Source: Streptomyces sp. UNOB3_S3 (GTDB taxonomy: Bacteria; Actinomycetota; Actinomycetes; Streptomycetales; Streptomycetaceae). From it: a stretch of DNA of 39,896 bases. The stretch lies in contig NZ_JAILXP010000015.1 of NCBI RefSeq assembly GCF_020740895.1, positions 1 through 39,896 of the forward strand. Reading direction: 5' to 3'. A program made the translations under genes and the position numbers. Of this stretch, positions 22,770 to 30,585 are shown piece by piece (within the stretch, counting starts at the first letter, position 1; every line of letters starts with the position of its first letter). The notes under the pieces are model-generated. The model was not told the origin of the DNA, did no database searches, and saw only the letters and a list, made by a program, of their open reading frames with translations.

Positions 22770-23927
22770 TCAGCGGCTCCGGCGGGTGTTGAGCCGGGCG
22801 GCCCGGCGTATCAGATGGTCGCGCTCGGCGAGGTCGGGTGCCTTGTGGGCCGCCTCGGCATACAGCCGTGCCGCCGTCTCCAGGTCGCCGTCGCGCTCGT
22901 GGAGGTACGCCGCCACCGCGGTGTGGCGGGGCAGTGCGGCGTCCAGTCCGGCGAGCGCGGCCAGGCCGGCACGCGGTCCGTCGGCCTCGCCGACGGCGAC
23001 CGCGCGGTTGAGCCGGACGACCGGGCTGTCGGTCAGGCGCGCGAGCTCGTCGTACCACTCGACGATCTGCGCCCAGTCGGTCTCGGCGGTGGTGGGCGCG
23101 TCGGCGTGGAGGGCGGCGATGGCGGCCTGGGCCTGGAATTCGCCCAGCCGGTCGCGGGCGAGGGCCGTCTGGAGGATCCCGACGCCCTCGGCGATCAGCG
23201 CGGTGTCCCACCGGCCGCGGTCCTGCTCGGCGAGCGGCACCAGGCTGCCGTCGGGCGCGGTGCGGGCGGCGCGCCGGGCGTGGTGGAGCAGCATGAGGGC
23301 GAGCAGCCCGGCCACCTCGGGGTGGTCGATCGCGGCCGCGAGCTGCCGGGTGAGCCGGATGGCCTCGGCGGCGAGGTCGACGTCGCCGGAGTAGCCCTCG
23401 TTGAAGACGAGGTAGAGGACGCGCAGCACGGTGGCGACGTCGCCGGGCCGGTCGAGGCGCACGCCGGAGACGGTGCGCTTGGCCCGGCTGATCCGCTGTA
23501 CCATGGTCGCCTCGGGCACCAGATAGGCCCGGGCGATCTGGCGGGTGGTCAGCCCGCCGACGGCGCGCAACGTGAGCGCGACCGCCGATGCCGGGGTCAG
23601 CGACGGGTGGGCGCACAGGAAGTAGAGCTGGAGCGTGTCGTCCACCGCGGGCGCCGGCCCGGGCGCGGGCTCCTCCTCGACGCGGTCCTCGCGCCGGCGG
23701 CGGGCGGTGTCGGCGCGCGTCGCGTCGAGGAACTTGCGCCAGGCCACGGTGACCAGCCAGCCCTTCGCATCCCGCGGTGGGCCGGCGGGCCAGGCGCGGA
23801 GCGCCTCGACCAGCGCGTCCTGCACGGCGTCCTCGGCCGCCGCGAAGCCGGCTCCGCGGCGGACGAGGACGGTGAGCACGCTCGGTGTGAGGCTCCTGAG
23901 CAGGGCCTCGTCCATCGGTGAGGTCAC
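22770..23927 (-). CDS. ECF RNA polymerase sigma factor with long C-terminal domain (ECF42-like)
   Basis: 385 aa. Sigma region 2 (AEDAVQDALVEALRAWPAGPP, then AWRKFLDATRADTARRRRED) and region 4 (TTRQIARAYLVPEATMVQRI) are followed by an about 200-residue DUF6596/TPR-like extension (LYLVFNEGYSGD, then AQAAIAALHADAP, VRLNRAVAVGEADGP, AAYLHERDGDLETAARLY). This build is that of the ECF42 group, in which the extension replaces an anti-sigma factor and a DGPF-domain gene lies next door, as here. GTG at 23927 overlaps the DGPF stop as GTGA. Targets usually include its own DGPF gene. Confidence 0.92.
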   Translation of the reverse strand: MTSPMDEALLRSLTPSVLTVLVRRGAGFAAAEDAVQDALVEALRAWPAGPPRDAKGWLVTVAWRKFLDATRADTARRRREDRVEEEPAPGPAPAVDDTLQLYFLCAHPSLTPASAVALTLRAVGGLTTRQIARAYLVPEATMVQRISRAKRTVSGVRLDRPGDVATVLRVLYLVFNEGYSGDVDLAAEAIRLTRQLAAAIDHPEVAGLLALMLLHHARRAARTAPDGSLVPLAEQDRGRWDTALIAEGVGILQTALARDRLGEFQAQAAIAALHADAPTTAETDWAQIVEWYDELARLTDSPVVRLNRAVAVGEADGPRAGLAALAGLDAALPRHTAVAAYLHERDGDLETAARLYAEAAHKAPDLAERDHLIRRAARLNTRRSR

Positions 23928-24331
23928 TCCGTGATGGTGGGCGGGCAGGTCAGGAACGGGCGCACCTCCAGCCACTCGTGGATCGGCCTGCCGCCCGCCC
24001 CGGGGGCGGCCGACAGCTCCCCGGCCAGTTCGACGGCGCGTTCGTAGCTGTCGACGTCGATGATCATCCAGCCGGCGATGAGGTCCTTGGTCTCGGCGAA
24101 CGGTCCGTCGGTGACCGGCGGGCGCCCCTCGCCGTCGTAGCGGACCCACGCGCCCTCGGGGGCGAGCGCCTGGCCGTCGACGAACTCGCCGCTCTTCTCC
24201 AGCCGGGCCGCGAAGTCGTTCATGTACCGCACATGTGCCGAGATCTCCTCCGGCGTCCACTGGTCCATCGGTACGTCGTTGACCGGAGCCGGGGCGCCTC
24301 GGTAGTGCTTGAGCAGCAGGTACTTGGCCAT
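23924..24331 (-). CDS. YCII/DGPF-domain protein
   Basis: 135 aa YCII-related protein. MAKYLLLKHYRGAP opens the ferredoxin-like fold, and TDGPFAETKDLIAGWMIID contains the DGPF signature. GAGGAG lies upstream of the ATG at 24331. The gene overlaps the ECF sigma gene and is its standard partner. DGPF proteins have no established catalytic role. One or two helical turns upstream should be an ECF42-type promoter, which I could not place with confidence. Confidence 0.9.
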   Translation of the reverse strand: MAKYLLLKHYRGAPAPVNDVPMDQWTPEEISAHVRYMNDFAARLEKSGEFVDGQALAPEGAWVRYDGEGRPPVTDGPFAETKDLIAGWMIIDVDSYERAVELAGELSAAPGAGGRPIHEWLEVRPFLTCPPTITE

Positions 24332-24374
24332 CGTGGTTCTCCTCGGTGCTCGTGCGACCCATTGTGGCCGCGTT

Positions 24375-24560
24375 TCATCCCGGGGACGGAGCCGGACGCG
24401 GGTTCTCGACATCGCCGCCCGATTTTTTTCGGGCGCGAAAGTGAGGGCCAGGCACTCCGCGGCGTCGGTACCGGGAACCGGGGATCAGCCCGACGTCGGC
24501 CGGCCGCAGGGCTTCGCGGCGGGCGCGCAGGAAGCGGCCGAGTTCGGCACGGTCGGTCAC
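24375..24560 (-). pseudogene. Truncated XRE-family regulator (N-terminus only)
   Basis: GTG at 24560 with GGAG upstream begins MTDRAELGRFLRARREALRP, followed by ADVGLIPG. This is the well-known N-terminus of a large actinomycete XRE family, in which GxRRRVPGLRREELAxLAG should follow. Here the frame becomes SRYRRRGVPGPHFRARKK and stops after 61 codons, so the DNA-binding helices are missing. It was probably cut by a deletion or frameshift. Confidence 0.6.
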
Positions 24561-24577
24561 GAGCCGACTCCAGGGCT

Positions 24578-24980
24578 TCAGCGGCCGGTGGTGACGACCA
24601 TGCGGAAGCGGGCCTTTCCGCTGGTCATCCGCTCGACCGCGGCGGCGGTGCCCTCCAGCGGGACGTCCTCGGTCCAGGCGCGCACGCCGGTCTGCGCGGC
24701 GAAGCGCAGGGTGTCCTGGATGTCGAGGGCGGCGCCGGAGAAGTGCGCGTAGACCTTCCGGTCGCCGTTCAGCAGCTGGAGGCCGCTGATCTGGAGCCGG
24801 TCGGGCGAGACTCCGACGATGACCAGTTCGCCGCGCCGTCCGAGGCCGTCGACGGTGGCGGACATGGCGCCGGCGTCGGTGACCGTGGCCAGGACGACCT
24901 TGGCCCCGCCGAGGGCCTGGAGCTTCCGGGCGACGGCGTCTTCGGTGCTGTCGATGTGATGGGCGGCGCCGGGGCCGGGG
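24578..24980 (-). pseudogene. Truncated zinc-type alcohol dehydrogenase (C-terminal half)
   Basis: The frame ending at 24578 reads HHIDSTEDAVARKLQALGGA, KVVLATVTDAGAMSATVDGL, GRRGELVIVGVSPD and FSGAALDIQDTLRFAAQTGV, ending SGKARFRMVVTTGR. This is the second half of the Rossmann domain and the C-terminus of medium-chain alcohol dehydrogenases. The catalytic domain with the zinc cysteines and the GxGxxG loop are absent; upstream of about 24980 the homology stops abruptly. It lies 17 bp from the broken XRE gene in the same direction. The pair may be debris of one deletion event. Confidence 0.65.
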
Positions 24981-25306
24981 TCACGGGCCGTTGTCCACGG
25001 TCTGCCGGTCCGACGGTAACCGTGTCGTACACGCCACCGCCCGCGGGGTTCCGATCCGGACAAGTAGCGCGCGGGACCGACGCCGTGGTCGCAGGCGGTT
25101 ACCCGGGGAACCGGGGCGCCGGGAGAGGCGTGGGAGGGGCTGAAAACCATGGGCCGACATACGCGGTTAACAGAGCGTATCCAGATCGCACTTGACCGTA
25201 GTCGACCGGCGACGATTGACTTCTGCTCGCTTACGTCCACAGCAGCGCCGTCCCCTGGCTCACCCGACGCGCGAGCACGTCCAAGCCCCGTGACTCCGGA
25301 GACCCC
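24981..25306. other. Intergenic region before the acyltransferase gene
   Basis: No gene seen. The part 25150-25240 is AT-richer than its surroundings and contains two possible -35 hexamers, TTGACC (about 25193) and TTGACT (about 25217). A promoter for the acyltransferase gene probably lies here, but no clear -10 could be fixed. Confidence 0.35.
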
Positions 25307-26653
25307 GTGATCCCTGAAGTGACCCCCGAACCGCTCACGCCGCTCGACCTCGCCTTCTGGAACATCGAGTCCGCCGGCCACCCCCTGCACATGGGCGGGC
25401 TCGTCGTCCTCGACGCCGCCGGCCCGGACGCCGCCCGGCGTGCCGCCGGGCTGCTCGCCGACCACGCCGCGCGCGTACCGGGGCTCAACACCCGCATCCG
25501 TCCCGTCCTGCTCCCCGTGGGCGGCGCCGCCCGCCATGTCGCGCCCGGCTACGACCCGTCGGACCACGTCCATCTCACCGCGCCCGTACGGGACTTCTTC
25601 GCGGCCGCCGGGGCCCTGATGCAGCAGCCCCTGGACCGGGAGCGGCCGCCGTGGGCGGCGCATGTGCTGCCCGGCGCGGACGGCACGTCCTTCGCCGTGC
25701 TGTTCACGTTCCACCATGCCCACGCGGACGGCATACGCGCGGCCTCGTACGCCCTGTCGCTCCTGGACCCCGCCGCCGCCGACGGGGCACCCGTTCCGGC
25801 CGACGCGCCACGGCCGAGGAAGAGCGGCTCCGGGCTGCGCCTGCCCGGCCCGCGCGAGCTGCCCGGCATGGTGCGCGGCGCCGTCGGCGACGCCGGGCGG
25901 GCGCTGGCCATCGGCTCCGCCATGGCCAGGGCCGCGCTGGACGTGCGCTCCTCGCCCGCCCTCGCCTCCCGTGCCACCGGCGCCCGGCGCGCCGACGGCG
26001 CGACCGTCGACCTGAACGATGTGAACCGCGTCCGCGAGGCCACGGGCGGCACCGTCAACGACGTCCTCCTCGCCGTGGTCGCGGGCGGCCTGCGGCGCTG
26101 GCTCGACAAGCGCGGCGACGGCAGCGACGGCGTGCGTCCCCGCGCCCTCGTCCCCGTGTCGCTGCGCGACCCCGGCGACCCGGGCGCCTCGGGCAACCGG
26201 CTCTCCGGCTATCTGGTCCGGCTCCCCGTCGACGAGGCCGAGCCCCTCGCCCGCCTGCGCGCGGTGCGCGAGGTCATGCGGCGCAACAAGCTGGCGGGGC
26301 CCGCCGAGGGCCCGGGCGCCGCCGCGCTGCTCGCCGATGTCATCCCGCCCCTCGGCCACCGCTTCGGCGGCGGCCTGATCGCCCGCTCGGGCCGGCTCTT
26401 CTACGACCTGCTCGTCTCCAGCGTCCCGCTGCGCGGCGTCCACGGCCTCACGCTCGCGGGCGGCCGCGTCCGCGAGGCCTACCCGCTCGCCCCGCTCGCG
26501 CCCGGGCAGTCCCTCGCCGTGGGCATCACCACCTACGAGGACCGCGTCTGCTACGGGCTGCTCGCCGACGCCGTCGCCGTGCCCGACCTGGACCTGCTCG
26601 CCCGGTCGATCACGGAGGAGGCCGCCGAGCTGGTCGCCGTCTGCGGCAGCTGA
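25307..26653 (+). CDS. Wax ester synthase/diacylglycerol acyltransferase (WS/DGAT) family
   Basis: 448 aa, family length. The catalytic motif HHxxxDG is intact as HHAHADG (H136-G142). LTPLDLAFWNIESAGHPLHM at the N-terminus and NDVLLAVVAGGLRRWL in the C-terminal half are typical. These enzymes join fatty acyl-CoA to diacylglycerol or fatty alcohol at the membrane, storing triacylglycerol or wax esters; which acceptor is used cannot be told. GTG start with GGAG upstream. It is followed 76 bp later by an FAD oxidoreductase in the same direction, possibly co-transcribed. Confidence 0.88.
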   Translation: MIPEVTPEPLTPLDLAFWNIESAGHPLHMGGLVVLDAAGPDAARRAAGLLADHAARVPGLNTRIRPVLLPVGGAARHVAPGYDPSDHVHLTAPVRDFFAAAGALMQQPLDRERPPWAAHVLPGADGTSFAVLFTFHHAHADGIRAASYALSLLDPAAADGAPVPADAPRPRKSGSGLRLPGPRELPGMVRGAVGDAGRALAIGSAMARAALDVRSSPALASRATGARRADGATVDLNDVNRVREATGGTVNDVLLAVVAGGLRRWLDKRGDGSDGVRPRALVPVSLRDPGDPGASGNRLSGYLVRLPVDEAEPLARLRAVREVMRRNKLAGPAEGPGAAALLADVIPPLGHRFGGGLIARSGRLFYDLLVSSVPLRGVHGLTLAGGRVREAYPLAPLAPGQSLAVGITTYEDRVCYGLLADAVAVPDLDLLARSITEEAAELVAVCGS

Positions 26654-26729
26654 GCCACCCCCGCCCCGCCGTCACGGCCCCGCCGTCACCGCCTCGGCGG
26701 ACACCGACCCGCAGCAGGAGCCCACGCCC

Positions 26730-28115
26730 ATGACGACATCCCCCAGCCGCACCGGTAGCGCCGTCGTCCTGGGCGGAGGCCTGGCCGGCATGCTCGCCGC
26801 CGCGGCCCTCGCCGACCGGGCGGCGACCGTCACCGTCGTCGAACGCGACCGCCTCCCGGACACCGCTTCGCCCCGGCGCGGCCTCCCCCAGGCACGCCAC
26901 GCCCATCTGCTGTACTCCGGCGGCGCCCGCGCCGTCGAGAGCCTGCTGCCCGGAACCCACGACCGGTGGCTCAAGGCGGGGGCGCGCCGCGTCCCCCTCC
27001 CCACCGGGCTGGTCACCTTCACCGCGCAGGGCTGGCTGAGACGCTGGCCCGAGACGCAGTACATGATCGTCTGCTCCCGTGACCTCCTCGACCACGTCGT
27101 GCGCCGGCAGGCCCTCGCCCTCCCCGCGGTCTCCCTCGTCGACGGCGCGGAGGCGGTCCGGCTCACGGGCGACGCCCGGCGGGTCACCGGCGTGGTCGTC
27201 CGTGACGCGCACGGCGCCGAGACCCGTCTCGAAGCCGACCTCGTCGTCGACGCCACCGGCCGCGGGTCCTCCGCCCCGCGCTGGCTGGCCGGTCTCGGGC
27301 TGCCGGCGGTTCCCGAGCACGCGGTCGACTCCGGTCTCGCCTACGCCACCCGGATCTTCCGGGCACCCGCCGGTTCCGGCGGATTCCCCGTCATCGGCAT
27401 CCAGCCCGACCCGCGCCGGCCCGTCCCGGGGCAGTCCGCCACGCTCCTGCCGATCGAGGACAGCCGCTGGCTGGTCACGCTCTCCGGCACGCGCGGAGGC
27501 CAACCATCCGCATCCGCGGACGAGTTCGTGCCCTTCGCCCGGCAGGTGCGCCACCCCCTCGTCGGCGATCTCATCGCCCGCGCACAGCCGTTGACCGACA
27601 TCCACGTCACCCACAGCACCGTCAACCGGCGCCGCCTCTACGAGAAGATGACGGCCTGGCCCGCCGGTTTCGTCGTCCTTGGGGATGCCGTCGCCGCGTA
27701 CAACCCCCTCTACGGCCAGGGCATGTCCGTCGCCGCGCAAGGTGCCGCCCTTCTCCGCGAGACGGTTCGCGCCCGGGGGCTCGCCCCGGGCGTCGCCCGC
27801 GACGCGCAGCGCGCCATCGGCCGGCTCGTCCAGGGGCCCTGGGACCTGGCCGTCGCGCAGGACATCCTCTACCCCGGCACCACGGGTCGGCGGCCCCCCG
27901 CGGCGACCACGCTCCTGCGCGGGTACATGGACCGGCTGATGCTCACCGCGACGGGGCGGGCCGCCACGTGCCGGGCCCTCTTCGACGTCCTGACTCTCTC
28001 CGCCCCGGTGACCGGACTCGTCTCACCGACCGTGGCCATAGGGGTGCTGCGCGGCCCCGGGAGGCCGCTGCTCGCGGAGCCGCCGCTCGGCTGCCCCGGG
28101 CGTTCCACCCCGTAG
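26730..28115 (+). CDS. FAD-dependent oxidoreductase / monooxygenase-like protein
   Basis: 461 aa. The Rossmann FAD motif is at residues 10-30 (VVLGGGLAGMLAAAALADRA, ending TVVERD). RGLPQARHAHLLYSGGARA follows, as in FAD monooxygenases of the UbiH/PHBH-like group (often annotated hypothetical or 2-polyprenyl-6-methoxyphenol hydroxylase-like). The second FAD motif is GFVVLGDAVAAYNPLYGQGM. The substrate is unknown. Its position after a WS/DGAT gene hints at lipid or lipid-soluble substrates. A very strong hairpin ends the transcript. Confidence 0.85.
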   Translation: MTTSPSRTGSAVVLGGGLAGMLAAAALADRAATVTVVERDRLPDTASPRRGLPQARHAHLLYSGGARAVESLLPGTHDRWLKAGARRVPLPTGLVTFTAQGWLRRWPETQYMIVCSRDLLDHVVRRQALALPAVSLVDGAEAVRLTGDARRVTGVVVRDAHGAETRLEADLVVDATGRGSSAPRWLAGLGLPAVPEHAVDSGLAYATRIFRAPAGSGGFPVIGIQPDPRRPVPGQSATLLPIEDSRWLVTLSGTRGGQPSASADEFVPFARQVRHPLVGDLIARAQPLTDIHVTHSTVNRRRLYEKMTAWPAGFVVLGDAVAAYNPLYGQGMSVAAQGAALLRETVRARGLAPGVARDAQRAIGRLVQGPWDLAVAQDILYPGTTGRRPPAATTLLRGYMDRLMLTATGRAATCRALFDVLTLSAPVTGLVSPTVAIGVLRGPGRPLLAEPPLGCPGRSTP

Positions 28116-28120
28116 CCGAA

Positions 28121-28169
28121 CGGGCAGGGCCGCTGTCACCGTCCTCGACGGTGACAGCGGCCCTGCCCG
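28121..28169. terminator. Bidirectional terminator, 23-bp perfect stem
   Basis: 28121-28143 (CGGGCAGGGCCGCTGTCACC then GTC) is perfectly complementary to 28147-28169, with loop CTC. It sits between two convergent genes (stops at 28115 and 28202), so it probably terminates both. Confidence 0.9.
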
Positions 28170-28201
28170 GACAGAACACCGGCCGTGACGGCCGGAGCCA
28201 C

Positions 28202-28834
28202 TCAGTGGCTGGTGGTGTTGATGAAGCCGATGACCACGGCGCCCCACCAGCAGATCTGGGAGATCATCGCGGTGGCCCCGCCCCAGGCCAGCACGCGCGG
28301 CGACGGCTCGCCGGCGGACTGCCGGGCCATGTGCTTGTTGAGCATGCCCGCCTGGAGGCCGTTGAGGCTCAGGACGAGGACGAACGCCAGCTTGATCGCG
28401 GTGAGCGTGGCCGAGGGGTTGGGGTGGAGCAGGGTGCCGCTCGCGACGAGACCGGCGAGACCGGCCCAGATGGGCAGGTGGAGCTTGCCCGCGCTGCCGA
28501 GGGCCTCGCGCAGGGTGGTACGGCCGGTGATCCACAGCAGTCCGTAGTAGTCGGCGACGAGCACGGCGCCGAAGCCGAGGACGAGGCTGGCGAGGTGCAC
28601 GAAGAGCGCGACCGTGTGGAGGGACGCGTCCGCCTGGAGGTGGATCGAGACCCACACGCTGGCGGCCCAGCCCGCGCACAGGGCGACGGCGGCACCGCCG
28701 ACCGTCCACCAGGTGTCGTAGAGGCCCAGCGGACGGGCGTGGCGGGCGCCGCCGGTGCGGGGTGCCGCCATCGCGATGGGCGGCCGGGACGTTCGGATGA
28801 CGGACAGAGGCGGCTGTGACGACAGAGCGGACAC
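28202..28834 (-). CDS. Integral membrane protein of unknown function
   Basis: 210 aa with five probable membrane helices: VGGAAVALCAGWAASVWVSI, VALFVHLASLVLGFGAVLVA, LPIWAGLAGLVASGTLL, AIKLAFVLVLSLNGLQAGML and TAMISQICWWGAVVIGFI. GTG at 28834 with GGGAG upstream. His residues in or near the helices (HTVALFVHLAS, KLHLPIW, LLHPN) recall small haem- or copper-related membrane proteins, but no family is assigned. It diverges from the photolyase gene across 359 bp. Confidence 0.75.
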   Translation of the reverse strand: MSALSSQPPLSVIRTSRPPIAMAAPRTGGARHARPLGLYDTWWTVGGAAVALCAGWAASVWVSIHLQADASLHTVALFVHLASLVLGFGAVLVADYYGLLWITGRTTLREALGSAGKLHLPIWAGLAGLVASGTLLHPNPSATLTAIKLAFVLVLSLNGLQAGMLNKHMARQSAGEPSPRVLAWGGATAMISQICWWGAVVIGFINTTSH

Positions 28835-29003
28835 GTGAATCTCCCAACGCGGACCCTTGGCGAAAGGCACTGCTGGCCTGTCGCCGATCCTGGGCCGTAC
28901 TGTGACCGGCCCTGGACGGCCGGTACTTAAATCAGTCGCTTCCTCGGCAGTGAGGACCGACACCATGTGCCAGAGGTCGCCCCGGCCCGGTCTTCGGCCT
29001 CGG

Positions 29004-29055
29004 CGCGGCCGGTCGATCCGGCACGGCGCCCCACGCGGCCGGTCGATCCGGCACG
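29004..29055. repeat. 22-bp perfect direct repeat in the photolyase/membrane-protein promoter region
   Basis: The sequence beginning CGCGGCCGGTCGATCCGGCA occurs at 29004-29025 and again at 29034-29055, a 30-bp period. The core CCGGTCGATCCGG is close to palindromic. It lies in the 359-bp divergent gap (28835-29193), which otherwise holds no gene. The tandem copies could be operators or a recent small duplication. Confidence 0.6.
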
Positions 29056-29193
29056 ACGTGTCCACACCAGAACATCCCTTCTAGGAATTCGCAAGCCCGC
29101 GGGTCACAGTCAATCCCGTCGTTTCCGTCCCTCCTGTCCTAGCCTGAGCCCGCAGGACACGGCCTGGGCCACCGGAACGAGGCGGGTGGGGGC

Positions 29194-30576
29194 ATGCGCG
29201 TCGCTGTCGTCCTTTTCACAGCCGATCTGCGATTGCACGACAATCCCGTGCTGTGCGCGGCGCTGCGCGCGGCCGAGCGTGTGGTGCCCCTGTTCGTGAT
29301 CGATTCCGGCATCGCCGGTGCGGGCTTCGTCACACCGGCGCGCGCGGCCTTTCTCGCGGACTGTCTCGCCGATCTCGACGGGGGACTGCGGGCCCGGGGC
29401 GGCCGGCTGATCGTCCGCGCCGGGGAGGTGGTGCGCGAGACGTGCCGCGTGGCCGCCGAGACCGGTGCGACGCAGGTGCACCTCGCGAGCGGGGCCGGCG
29501 GCTACGCCCAGCGGCGGGAGGAGCGGCTGCGCTCGGCACTGGCTGCGGACGGCCGGTCGCTGCGGGTGCACGACGCGGTGACCACCGCCGTGCCGCCGGG
29601 GGCGCTCGTGCCCTCGGGCAGGAACCACTACGCGGTGTTCACCCCCTACCACCGCCGCTGGTCGGCCGAGCGGCTCCGGCCCGTCTCCCCCGCGCCCCGG
29701 CGCGTCGAGCTGCCCCGGGTGCGCTCGCTCCCGCTCCCCGCGGCCGGGGACCTGGCCCGTGGCCCGGCCCCGGCGGGGCTGCCGAAGGGCGGCGAGAGCG
29801 AGGGCCGCCGCCGGCTGGCGGCCTGGACGCGCTCGGGCCTCGCGGGCTACGCGGAGGCGCACGACGACCTGGCGGCGGACGCCACGTCCCGGCTCTCCCC
29901 TTATCTGCGCTTCGGCTGCGTCTCACCGGTCGAAGTGATCTCCCGGGCCCGCCGGGCCGCCCCGGCGGACGGGCCGCACGCGGGCGCGGAGGCGTTCGTC
30001 CGCCAGCTGGCGTGGCGCGACTTCCACCACCAGGTCCTGGCCGCCGTCCCGGAGGCGGCGCACCGCGACTACCGCGCCCGGCACGACCGCTGGCGTACGG
30101 ACCCCGACGAGCTCGCCGCGTGGCGGGCGGGCACGACGGGCTACCCGGTCGTGGACGCGGCCATGCGCCAGCTCGCCCACGAGGGGTGGATGCACAATCG
30201 CGCCCGGATGCTGGTGGCCTCCTTCCTGACCAAGACGCTGTACCACGACTGGCGCGAGGGCGCCGGGCACTTCGAGGGCCTCCTCGTGGACGCGGAGGTG
30301 GCGAACAACCGGCTGAACTGGCAGTGGGTGGCGGGCACGGGCAACGACACCCGCCCCCACCGCGTCCTCAACCCGCTCGTCCAGGCCAGGCGCTTCGACC
30401 CCCGGGGCGACTACGTGCGCCGCTGGGTCCCCGAGCTGGCCGCGCTGCCCGGGGCGGCGGTCCACACCCCGTGGCGGCTCGGCGGCCCCGAGCGGGCGGC
30501 GCTGCGCTACCCCGCGCCGCTGGTGGATCTCACCGAGGGCCTGGCCCGCTTCCGGCGGGCGCGCGGCCTCGGCTGA
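29194..30576 (+). CDS. phr: Deoxyribodipyrimidine photolyase
   Basis: 460 aa cryptochrome/photolyase family; it repairs UV pyrimidine dimers using light. N-terminal antenna domain: VVLFTADLRLHDNPVL. FAD domain: RLSPYLRFGCVSPVEV, RQLAWRDFHHQ, TGYPVVDAAMRQLAHEGWMH and NRLNWQWVAGTGNDTRPHRV. These are class I CPD photolyase signatures. ATG at 29194 after GGTGGGGG. Its stop lies 10 bp from that of the convergent flavoprotein gene. Confidence 0.95.
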   Translation: MRVAVVLFTADLRLHDNPVLCAALRAAERVVPLFVIDSGIAGAGFVTPARAAFLADCLADLDGGLRARGGRLIVRAGEVVRETCRVAAETGATQVHLASGAGGYAQRREERLRSALAADGRSLRVHDAVTTAVPPGALVPSGRNHYAVFTPYHRRWSAERLRPVSPAPRRVELPRVRSLPLPAAGDLARGPAPAGLPKGGESEGRRRLAAWTRSGLAGYAEAHDDLAADATSRLSPYLRFGCVSPVEVISRARRAAPADGPHAGAEAFVRQLAWRDFHHQVLAAVPEAAHRDYRARHDRWRTDPDELAAWRAGTTGYPVVDAAMRQLAHEGWMHNRARMLVASFLTKTLYHDWREGAGHFEGLLVDAEVANNRLNWQWVAGTGNDTRPHRVLNPLVQARRFDPRGDYVRRWVPELAALPGAAVHTPWRLGGPERAALRYPAPLVDLTEGLARFRRARGLG

Positions 30577-30585
30577 GGCGGCGGG

